Below are positions 1-10,395 of a stretch of 64,000 nt of DNA, one piece after another. The notes under the pieces were generated by a model that was given only the letters and a program-made list of their open reading frames with translations, was not told where the DNA came from and ran no database searches. Positions within the stretch are counted from its first letter, which is position 1, and each line of letters opens with the position of its first letter. The position numbers and the translations under genes are program-made. Origin of the DNA: Rugalucina vietnamica (Eukaryota > Mollusca > Bivalvia > Lucinida > Lucinidae); the NCBI GenBank assembly GCA_964017185.1, contig OZ024869.1, positions 146,501 through 210,500 on the forward strand, written 5' to 3'.

Positions 1-1430
1 CGATCGATAATTATTTTGTAGTACAGAACGGTATCAAAAATCTAAGAATTCTATTTTGTCACTTATTTACCATTGTTAGACAGCACCAAAACAGTTTGCA
101 ACATTACTTGATGTTTTTGGGGGTTATTTGTTCCCTCCTTCGAAACATGTGTTTCAACACGGCCAAGAACGGCAAAATACAACTAAAAATTGGGCAATTC
201 GCTGTTAAATATGATGTTTTTGCGAATGTTCCGCGACAAATTTGTAGTTATATATTAAATAAATTACAACTGATGTCTGCCACAGTATTCACTTTTCTTA
301 AGGTTCAACATTTATTTTTCGAAAGGAAGAAAAAAATGGTTAAGCATTTAATCATTGAAATAAGAAGGATTTATTTCAAGATATGTTTGAAAATCTCTGC
401 CTGTTTTATGATATTTAACATTTTCTGTACAGCATTTTAGATGAAAGCAAACAAAAAAAAAAAAAGCAAATTACAGTATTCACAATGTTTTAAAGTTTTT
501 TTTATCATAAACAGGAATACCATACATGTGAATTACAGTGTTTTGTATTGCATGTTTGTTGCAAAAATATTTGTATTTTGATATATACCAAGTATTCTCA
601 CTGCAAACATCACAAATAAACCAATTTTGGATTTTTTTTTTCATTTTCCTTGAGAGGGGTTGGGTATATGTAATAACTGGGTTAATTATTTTTAACATGA
701 TCACTCACTAAAACCATGAGCAAAAGGAAAACCAAGGTATATTTAAGGCTTTTGTATATACAGATTCTCGTTTGTTTGTTTTTTCTTGCACACCACTGTA
801 AGCCAAAAACCCTTCAATAAAACTTGATTTGTAGAGGTAAAAACCATACAAAGATGACGAGACACTGTGATAATTAAATTGTTAAACGTAGAACTCGAGA
901 GAGAAACTAAAATACAGGTGCTCTTAATGTCGATTATTATGCTATCATTCTAATGATTAAATGCGTGACCGAAATTTTGACACAGCTTTTAGCCACATTC
1001 ATAGAATGCAGCGGTCATGTCAAGAAAAGTGTTCACAGAACTTATACAATGTTAAAATCATCTGTTCGCTGCCTTGCCGTCCGTTTATAAAAACGCAATT
1101 ATAATAAGCGAGGATTTAAAAATATCCCTATGACTGACCCACATTTTCTTCTTGTAGAATGCAATCTCAACATGCATTTCGGAGGAGGGAATAAAAATCA
1201 CGATTATAAGGAGACAAATCTGGAAATCCTTTGCGATACGATAAGATCAATTTATAACTAACAAAATTGCATTGAGAAAATTTTAATAACTTTCTCCAGG
1301 TGAAAATAAATTACTTGGAAACGCGAGCTGCGAAAGTTTGTTTACCTTTTACTGCACCTCACACGCAAAACCGGAAGGACGTGAATCGGATTTCTTTTCT
1401 TAACCGCGGTTACGCATTTGACTGTTTGGT
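1..1430. other. AT-rich non-coding stretch
   Basis: I see no convincing gene here. The reading frames are short, AT-rich and resemble no protein family I recognise. Only short A and T runs stand out. Confidence 0.5.
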
Positions 1431-1995
1431 AGCCGTGAAGTAACAATGTTTCAAATCCCTTATGGTTACACTTCAGACTGAATTTCTGCGTTTGATGTAA
1501 TAATCTCGCTTATTTATTGCTTAGTGCTGGCATTTCCACATACATACGAACAACTAACTAAATGTTGTGAACCACTGAAGAAGATAAGGATGAGGTTATG
1601 CGCCTGTAAAACCGGTTTAAGCCCCCAGTAATTTTATATTACTGTTCTTTACAAGGCGATACTTCTGTTGTGGTTCTAATTGTTTTGTGTTTTGGAGTTT
1701 AAATTTGTGCTCTTTGGGCCTTTTGACGTTTTCATATTTTTAGTTAAGTTCGGTAACTGAGTGGCCGACTATTGGGCAATAGCTGCTCACTCGGCTTACG
1801 ATATATTCTCTTGGTATAAGTACCTAACAGACATTTTAGTCTTTTTTCCACCCCTCGGTTTGTGGAGTGGGAATTTCTTTCTGATTGCGCCATTTCCTGA
1901 TCATTGCCTTTCTGTACCTTTTTTTGATCTAATGGCGCATAAAATACATATTCGAAACCTATCTGTCAGGAAAGCAACCAATCAGTAGTCAGTGA
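1431..1995. repeat. Repeat D, copy 3 (split by an insertion)
   Basis: The two flanks, about 1431-1544 and 1923-1995, match the continuous sequence around 17975-18160 and 31295-31450. They share the stretch about a TTCAAATCCCTTATGG motif and the stretch ending in a conserved AATCAGTAG. The block between them is a solo retroelement tail missing from the other two copies. Confidence 0.65.
1545..1922 (+). mobile_element. Solo 3' tail of the endonuclease-less Penelope-like element
   Basis: This about 378-bp block starts at GAACAACTAACTAAATG and ends in TGTACCTTTTTTT. It matches the 3' untranslated end of the reverse-transcriptase copies at 49.6-50.0 kb and 61.6-62.0 kb. It interrupts repeat D where the copies at 18.08 and 31.4 kb are uninterrupted, so it arrived as a tail-only insertion. 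I see no clear target duplication. Confidence 0.75.
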
Positions 1996-2046
1996 TAATC
2001 GAAAACGTGCATATCGACAAAACAATCCTATTTTTGATCAGGTAGG

Positions 2047-2408
2047 AAGGTAAAAGTAGGCAATGATAATGAAATGGCGCAATCAGAAGGGAATTCCTAC
2101 TCCAAAATCTAAGGTGGAAAAAGAACTTAATTAACATTCGAGTACTTATAGTTAGAAAACTTTCTGAAAGCCTATAGTCGGCCACTCAGTTACCAAAACT
2201 TAACTTAAATAAGGTGCAAACAGCACAAAAATCAACGCCAAAAACATAAAACAGTAAGAACCATTACATAAGAGTATCGCATTGAAACGTAATTGAAAAG
2301 TAATATAAAATTTCCGAGGGACTTTAAATAAGTTATACAGGCGCTTAACCTCGCCCTCAATTTCTGCACTGGTTCACAACGTTTAGGTAGTTGTTCGATC
2401 CTCGTGGT
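2047..2408 (-). mobile_element. Solo 3' tail of Penelope-like element
   Basis: Diverged minus-strand tail. It runs from the terminal AAGGTAAAAGTAGGCAA through the GGCCACTCAGTTACC block to the TTCGATCCTCGTGG block. It lies inverted relative to the copy at 1545-1922. Confidence 0.7.
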
Positions 2409-2549
2409 TATCAATGATCAAGAACTTTGGTTATCATTAGCAAAGTCCAAACACAACCAGGCGAAAAATAGACAAAATAAGGAAATGATACAAAGAGAAC
2501 ATATAGCAAGCCAAGTGAAAAGATAAAGTAAACAGTAACAATTAATCAA

Positions 2550-2672
2550 ACCGAGGGTCCCTCTCAATAAAAGCGAGGTTGAAAAATTAAGGCAAAAACA
2601 CAAAACGAATATACCGTAAGCGGAGTCAGAGGCTATTTTCCTGGAGGTAGCCACTTAGTTACATGAACTAAA
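2550..2672 (-). mobile_element. Degenerate tail of Penelope-like element
   Basis: Weak minus-strand match to the tail, chiefly the CCGTAAGC...GCTATTTTCC...TAGCCACTTAGTTAC block. Heavily mutated, and its limits are uncertain. Confidence 0.4.
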
Positions 2673-2828
2673 TTATCTTCACTAATGCGCACAGAAACCA
2701 AAACCAGAAATAATGTATCTAAAACAGACTGATAACATTGGAAAGTAAGGTTATATAAAATTACTTTGGGTTTTAAGACGGACTCAACCACGCCACCAGC
2801 TTCTGCAGTGCATAAACACATCAAAGCA

Positions 2829-3174
2829 GGTGTTTTCTTCTGTTGTGGTTCTATTTGTTATATGTTTTGGAGTCGAATTTTTGTGCTGTTTGAACCTTGT
2901 ATGCGTATTCATAGTTCCCACCTCGGTGTTTGGAGTGGGAATCTTTTTCTGATTGCGCCTTTTCCTGATCTTTGCCTACTTGTATCTCTTTAGATAAGTT
3001 CGGATAACTAAATGGCCGCCTATTGGGAAATAGCTGCTCATTCGGCTTTAGATATGTTCTATAAGTATAAGTACCTAATTGTAAATTTGTTGTTTTTCTA
3101 ACCTTGGTTTTTGAGTGGGAATTTCATTCTGATTGCGCCTTTTCCTGATCGTTGCCCACTTGTACTTTTCCATA
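2829..3174 (+). mobile_element. Two adjacent Penelope-like tails
   Basis: Two plus-strand tail ends in direct order. The first runs from the CTTCTGTTGTGGTTC block to GCCTACTTGTATCTCTTT (about 2998). The second begins at AAGTTCGGATAACTAAATGG and ends CCCACTTGTACTTTTCC. Just upstream, 2776-2828 holds an inverted piece of the same family (CAGCTTCTGCAGTG). Confidence 0.65.
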
Positions 3175-4012
3175 GAGAATCTCATATTGGTCAATGAATC
3201 GTCACGGTAAAAACGGCATGTTGAATAAAAAAGGGGACTTTAGTTGTGTTCTAAATACCTAGAAGCTGCTTTTACAATTACACTGTTTTCAGTTTACTTC
3301 TTGATATTTTCGTTTCTGAATTCGATACCTCAAAACGCTTGTTTTATTTTGTACACGCCCTAATTTTCTAATTAAATAATATTGTGAATTATAACGACGA
3401 ACAAACACTAAAGTGCTGCTCGTTAGAACATATGGATTTACGATGCTAGAATATTGTCTTCTAATGTCGCAATAACAGAACCAAAGAAATGCCCGGCTCG
3501 AAAATTGTAGCATAGAAATAGTTGAAACAAAAATCACCAAACGTCCGAAGCAAGTCAGAGTCACGTTAAAACTTACTTATATGTGCGTTGTGTACACCTG
3601 GTGAGCATTGCTATACGTCGGTGCGCTTTTCTGATGCGTTTTGGGCACAACAAAAAATTCAAGCATGCTTATAAAAATTTCGAAAATTTCGGTGTATCTA
3701 CGTGTGTCTTTGAACTATTGCTTCCCCACTTTAATCAACTTTAATTTTGTATCATGTGACCTTTAAATTTGCAGATATAGGCAATCAAAAATTGAGTTAA
3801 TGAGGTTATGTGCACATTCAAGGTCAATGTCATTTTGATCATTTTTCAAAGACCAAATCTCAGGTGAGCGTTCTTACTACCAATGGTGCTCTGGTTAGCT
3901 TGAAACCCTGAATGCGAAGACATTGTGCCCCTTAGTCGGTATCATGACAAAACTGAACAGTTTGTTTAAGTAACTTTCTGTTCGCTCGATTTCTTCCCTA
4001 CTAGGAACATTT
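3175..4012. other. No gene seen; end of a bivalve-type repeat
   Basis: Nothing coding can be supported. Positions 3785-3905 match the 3' end of the repeat at 40.85-40.97 kb (GGTGAGCGTTCT followed by CCAATGGTGCTCTGGTTA). Confidence 0.5.
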
Positions 4013-4173
4013 TAGTAAGAATCAGATACAATAAAGCACAAACCGAGCAAATGGATTATCAATAGACATAATTTTGACAGTAATTTATGAAAATTGATTG
4101 CTGTTCTGTCTTTTGTTATTAATTAATGTTAGATTAGATTGGAATTGAAAGACACCGTGTCGAGACGACATTT
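4013..4173. repeat. Dispersed repeat shared with 28155-28322
   Basis: About 160 bp align closely with 28155-28322 in the same orientation, sharing blocks such as GACACCGTGTCGAGACGACA. I do not recognise the family. Confidence 0.65.
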
Positions 4174-5038
4174 TCGTCCGCAAACAATGAACTGAAGCTT
4201 GCTACTATCAAACATAGAAGTATAAATCAGTCCATTCATTCGTCGAGGGCCTAAGAGTCGAGAGACTATGCAAAGTCTCAACGACAGTAAGTAAGACATT
4301 TTCGTCCACAAACAATGAACACCAGCCTGATACTTTTTAATAAGTATCAGACCCTTCAATCTCAAACAGCAAAAAAAAAAAACAGGCAATGAGTAAGATC
4401 ACACAACAGAGACCCAATGCACCTTAAATATTGATATATATGATTATCATAGATGTTGATGGATGGCTGATTTATTTACTGCTAATCATTTTACTTTGCA
4501 CAAGTCTTCGTGGTGTTTACATTGTACATGTATCTCGTGCTTTCGTACATTAAGAAAAGAGGGACCAGGGATTTCCCAGAATTCAAACAAAATGTCAATA
4601 ACAGCAGCGCACATAGCACAGTTACAAAATAATTTCAATCTAATCGTTACTCATACTTTACGACGCATTCGTGCAGAAGTCAGCTTCATCACAATGTCAG
4701 AAGTAGCATCTGAATGGTCGCTTTAGGGATCTTATTTTATGTATCATTAAGCTAACGATGTCATTCCAAGGACCCTTTTATCGGCTTTGTTAAGTCATCC
4801 GTAAAGGATAAGAAGTATTTTGTCCTTGCGGGTAATGAATAGAGTTCCAGTTTGGCAGAAAATGACAACAACATTCCCATTATAGGCGTATTCTCTATTG
4901 AAAGTTTCTTTCGCGTTTGTATTCCATGCAATTCTCATAAATTCATTGCATTGCTGTAACCCAGTCATAAAGCATTTACATGATAAATCATTTCTGTTTT
5001 ATACTGTGTTGGATTTAAGTTATTCAAATATAAAATAG
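4174..5038. other. No gene seen
   Basis: Unique-looking AT-rich DNA between repeat 4013-4173 and the foldback element. One open stretch on the plus strand (4463-4726) has no recognisable domain and no splice context. Confidence 0.4.
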
Positions 5039-5046
5039 CGGTAACT
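5039..5046 (+). other. Left target-site duplication of foldback element
   Basis: CGGTAACT immediately precedes the left terminal repeat. Its partner AGGTAACT follows the right end, differing at the first base. Confidence 0.7.
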
Positions 5047-8000
5047 ACGAAAGCCGGGTAGGGCCATTTCTTATTTCTAACTTCTAACTTCTAACTTCTA
5101 ACTTCTTACTTCTAACTTCTAACTTCTAACTTCTTACTTCTAACTTCTAACTTCTAACTTCTAACTTCTTACTTCTAACTTCTAACTTCTAACTTCTATG
5201 TTTGTATGTTCACATACATGCTTGAGCATGTGTATGTTTGCGCATGCGCAGATACCATACCGTCCGTCCGTACGTCTGTCTGTGCATGGCTCTGTGCATC
5301 CGTGCGTGCGTGCGGGTGTGAGAATGTGCATATAAGCATCCCAATCCACTTGTGCCTAAGTCCGAAAGGAGGCGCACGTGCAAGCGTGCACACGTGCGCT
5401 TGCATGCATACTCGTTAGTATTCACCTCTGCATGTACGTATGTTCGTGCTAGTGTATGTGTGCGTGTATGCATGCGTACTCGGTCGTGCATGCGCACTGG
5501 CACGTGTGTAGGACCTGGTGTTTCCTTATTTCTAACTTCTAACTTCTAACTTCTAACTTCTTACTTCTAACTTCTAACTTCTTACTTCTAACTTCTAACT
5601 TCTAACTTCTAACTTCTTACTTCTAACTTCTAACTTCTAACTTCTATGTTTGTATGTTCACATACATGCTTGAGCATGTGTATGTTTGCGCATGCGCAGA
5701 TACCATACCGTCCGTCCGTACGTCTGTCTGTGCATGGCTCTGTGCATCCGTGCGTGCGTGCGGGTGTGAGAATGTGCATATAAGCATCCCAATCCACTTG
5801 TGCCTAAGTCCGAAAGGAGGCGCACGTGCAAGCGTGCACACGTGCGCTTGCATGCATACTCGTTAGTATTCACCTCTGCATGTACGTATGTTCGTGCTAG
5901 TGTATGTGTGCGTGTATGCATGCGTACTCGGTCGTGCATGCGCACTGGCACGTGTGTAGGACCTGGTGTTTCCTTATTTCTAACTTCTAACTTCTAACTT
6001 CTAACTTCTTACTTCTAACTTCTAACTTCTAACTTCTTACTTCTAACTTCTAACTTCTTACTTCTAACTTTTAACTTCTAACTTCTATGTTTGTATGTTC
6101 ACATACATGCTTGAGCATGTGTATGTTTGCGCATGCGCAGATACCATACCGTCCGTCCGTACGTCTGTCTGTGCATGGCTCTGTGCATCCGTGCGTGCGT
6201 GCGGGTGTGAGAATGTGCATATAAGCATCCCAATCCACTTGTGCCTAAGTCCGAAAGGAGGCGCACGTGCAAGCGTGCACACGTGCGCTTGCATGCATAC
6301 TCGTTAGTATTCACCTCTGCATGTACGTATGTTCGTGCTAGTGTATGTGTGCGTGTATGCATGCGTACTCGGTCGTGCATGCGCACTGGCACGTGTGTAG
6401 GACCTGGTGTTTCCTTATTTCTAACTTCTAACTTCTAACTTCTAACTTCTTACTTCTAACTTCTAACTTCTTACTTCTAACTTCTAACTTCTAACTTCTA
6501 ACTTCTTACTTCTAACTTCTAACTTCTAACTTCTATGTTTGTATGTTCACATACATGCTTGAGCATGTGTATGTTTGCGCATGCGCAGATACCATACCGT
6601 CCGTCCGTACGTCTGTCTGTGCATGGCTCTGTGCATCCGTGCGTGCGTGCGGGTGTGAGAATGTGCATATAAGCATCCCAATCCACTTGTGCCTAAGTCC
6701 GAAAGGAGGCGCACGTGCAAGCGTGCACACGTGCGCTTGCATGCATACTCGTTAGTATTCACCTCTGCATGTACGTATGTTCGTGCTAGTGTATGTGTGC
6801 GTGTATGCATGCGTACTCGGTCGTGCATGCGCACTGGCACGTGTGTAGGACCTGGTGTTTCCTTATTTCTAACTTCTAACTTCTAACTTCTAACTTCTTA
6901 CTTCTAACTTCTAACTTCTAACTTCTTACTTCTAACTTCTAACTTCTTACTTCTAACTTCTAACTTCTAACTTCTATGTTTGTATGTTCACATACATGCT
7001 TGAGCATGTGTATGTTTGCGCATGCGCAGATACCATACCGTCCGTCCGTACGTCTGTCTGTGCATGGCTCTGTGCATCCGTGCGTGCGTGCGGGTGTGAG
7101 AATGTGCATATAAGCATCCCAATCCACTTGTGCCTAAGTCCGAAAGGAGGCGCACGTGCAAGCGTGCACACGTGCGCTTGCATGCATACTCGTTAGTATT
7201 CACCTCTGCATGTACGTATGTTCGTGCTAGTGTATGTGTGCGTGTATGCATGCGTACTCGGTCGTGCATGCGCACTGGCACGTGTGTAGGACCTGGTGTT
7301 TCCTTATTTCTAACTTCTAACTTCTAACTTCTAACTTCTTACTTCTAACTTCTAACTTCTTACTTCTAACTTCTAACTTCTAACTTCTAACTTCTTACTT
7401 CTAACTTCTAACTTCTAACTTCTATGTTTGTATGTTCACATACATGCTTGAGCATGTGTATGTTTGCGCATGCGCAGATACCATACCGTCCGTCCGTACG
7501 TCTGTCTGTGCATGGCTCTGTGCATCCGTGCGTGCGTGCGGGTGTGAGAATGTGCATATAAGCATCCCAATCCACTTGTGCCTAAGTCCGAAAGGAGGCG
7601 CACGTGCAAGCGTGCACACGTGCGCTTGCATGCATACTCGTTAGTATTCACCTCTGCATGTACGTATGTTCGTGCTAGTGTATGTGTGCGTGTATGCATG
7701 CGTACTCGGTCGTGCATGCGCACTGGCACGTGTGTAGGACCTGGTGTTTCCTTATTTCTAACTTCTAACTTCTAACTTCTAACTTCTTACTTCTAACTTC
7801 TAACTTCTAACTTCTTACTTCTAACTTCTAACTTCTAACTTCTTACTTCTAACTTCTAACTTCTAACTTCTATGTTTGTATGTTCACATACATGCTTGAG
7901 CATGTGTATGTTTGCGCATGCGCAGATACCATACCGTCCGTCCGTACGTCTGTCTGTGCATGGCTCTGTGCATCCGTGCGTGCGTGCGGGTGTGAGAATG

Positions 8001-8502
8001 TGCATATAAGCATCCCAATCCACTTGTGCCTAAGTCCGAAAGGAGGCGCACGTGCAAGCGTGCACACGTGCGCTTGCATGCATACTCGTTAGTATTCACC
8101 TCTGCATGTACGTATGTTCGTGCTAGTGTATGTGTGCGTGTATGCATGCGTACTCGGTCGTGCATGCGCACTGGCACGTGTGTAGGACCTGGTGTTTCCT
8201 TATTTCTAACTTCTAACTTCTAACTTCTTACTTCTAACTTCTAACTTCTAACTTCTTACTTCTAACTTCTAACTTCTAACTTCTAACTTCTTACTTCTAA
8301 CTTCTAACTTCTAACTTCTATGTTTGTATGTTCACATACATGCTTGAGCATGTGTATGTTTGCGCATGCGCAGATACCATACCGTCCGTCCGTACGTCTG
8401 TCTGTGCATGGCTCTGTGCATCCGTGCGTGCGTGCGGGTGTGAGAATGTGCATATAAGCATCCCAATCCACTTGTGCCTAAGTCCGAAAGGAGGCGCACG
8501 TG
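5047..8502 (+). repeat. Left arm: eight tandem 441-448-bp units
   Basis: Each unit has a constant core of about 320 bp (first core from about 5197) followed by a variable run of the heptamer ACTTCTA with the variant ACTTCTT. Core starts recur near 5197, 5645, 6086, 6534, 6975, 7423, 7871 and 8319. Spacings are 448 or 441 bp, so units differ by whole heptamers. The eighth core is cut off at about 8502. The cores are rich in alternating purine-pyrimidine stretches and small palindromes such as GCGCATGCGC. Short open frames recur in every core on both strands but are by-products of the repeat. Confidence 0.9.
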
Positions 8503-9227
8503 CCCCATCCCACCTGTGCAAAGATATTAGGTCAAAAGAGGACGCCCTTCGTCACAGTCTTCACACAAAAATCAGGTGCCCTCTCTCCAAACCCAAACAA
8601 GGAAAAGTTTGCCGAAAGCATCACATACATATGTGTACTTTAAGTGTGCTCATACAAAATTAATGTATAATCCAAAGAATAATTGTGCCTCACCCCCGTC
8701 AGTCGTGTGTCCCACCCCTCACTACCCACCAGTGTACATTCCCATCTGTGCTATCACAGGAAAAGCTAACAAAAAAGAAAAAGAAAACTGTTTTCGCTGG
8801 ATGAAAATAGAATTAGGGCACTGCGGTCTGTTTCTTTTTGAGAGAATGATATTTAATGACTAGTTGCATTATAAGTTAACGGCACCTAGTGTGATAGGCT
8901 ATCAATCATTTTCATTATGTTGTCCAACATCAAACGACGTGGCAAACGAAACCATATTCCTTTTCATAATCTCTTATTTCACCAATTAGTCACAGGGGAA
9001 TTACCCGTCCAATAAAATTAGTCGTTGTAACTTCCATTGAGCCCAGTGGGGTGCAAATCTGGTTTGTGGTAATGTGCAGTAAGCATGGTATGTGGTTAAG
9101 ATAACAAATATCATTAACTAGATAAGTACTTCCAGGGGCACAAGAACTACAACAGACACAGTTACAACTTATTAATTTGGGGCACTAGAAAAATATGCTA
9201 ACTTATTATAAAAATTTGGGCACATAA
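8503..9227. other. Foldback centre, unique part
   Basis: Sequence between the arms that is neither core nor heptamer. It contains an open stretch (8576-8863, plus strand) with no recognisable domain. No transposase motif is seen. Confidence 0.5.
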
Positions 9228-10395
9228 AAATGCCATTACTTGCAGGACAAATGGGGGTCAGCAAGTACCTCTATCATACCTATACGCACAGGTGGGGTCA
9301 ATAAGTACTTCTAGAATATCTATAGGGCAGGTGGGGTACACAAGAAATTCTAGTATACCTATTAGGACAGGTGGGGGTCAATAAGTACCCTAGCATACCT
9401 CTACGGACATATGGGGGTCAGTAAGTACCTAGCGGTCAGTTGGTGTCAGTAGGTACATCTAGCATAGCTATACGGACAGGTGGGGGAAAGTAAGTAATTC
9501 TAGCATACCTATACAGAGAGTTGGTGGTCAGGAGGTACCTCTAGCATACCTTTACGGACAGGTGGGGTCAGTAAGCACCTCTAGCATACCTATACGGACA
9601 TGGGGGGTCAGAAATTATCTAAAGCATACATGTACTGACAACTGATGGTCAGAATGTACATACACGTTTTGGTCAGTAAGTACCTCTTGCATACAAACGG
9701 ATAGGTGGGGGTCAGTATGTACCTATAGCATACATATACAGACTGATAGGGGTCAGTAAGTACCTCTAGCATAACTTTACACACAGGTGGGGGACAGTAA
9801 GTAGCTCTTGCATACCTCTACGGACAGGTGGTTGCCAGTAAGTACATTTAGCATATTTATACGGTTAGGTGGGGGAAAGTAAGTACCTCTAGCATATCTA
9901 TACGAACAGGTGGTGGTAAATAAGTACCTATAGAATACCTATACAGACAGGTGGGGGTAATAAAGTTCATCTAGCATACATCTACGGACAAGTGGAGATC
10001 AGTACGTAACTCTAACATACCTCTATGGACTAACTCTAGCATACCTCTACGGACAAATGGGGATCAGTAAGTACCACAAGCATACCTATATGGACAAGTT
10101 GGGGTCAGTAAGTACATCTAGCATACCTATACGGACGGGGGAAAGTTAGTACCTCTAGTATACATATACGAAAAGGTGGAAGTCAGTACGTACCTTTCGC
10201 CTACCTGTACGGACAGGTAGGGGTCATTTAGTACTTAAAACATACCTATACGAACAGGAGGGGTCAGTAAGTACCGCTAGCATACGTTTACAGACAGGTG
10301 GGGGCTAATACGTACCTCTAGCATATCTATACGAACAGGTGGGGGTCAGTAAATACCCGTACTCTTACATATCTATACAGACAGGTTGGGGTTGT
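9228..10395. repeat. Degenerate minisatellite, about 41-bp period
   Basis: Roughly 27 imperfect copies of a unit built from GGGGGTCAGTAAGTACC, then CTAGCATACC, then TATACGGACAGGT. Copies differ by substitutions and small indels. It fills the right part of the foldback centre up to the right arm. Confidence 0.85.

Noticed and set aside
9228-10395. Regularly spaced repeats resembling a CRISPR array
   Set aside because: There are no unique spacers: the whole 41-bp period is a degenerate minisatellite. The window is eukaryotic and no cas-like gene is present.
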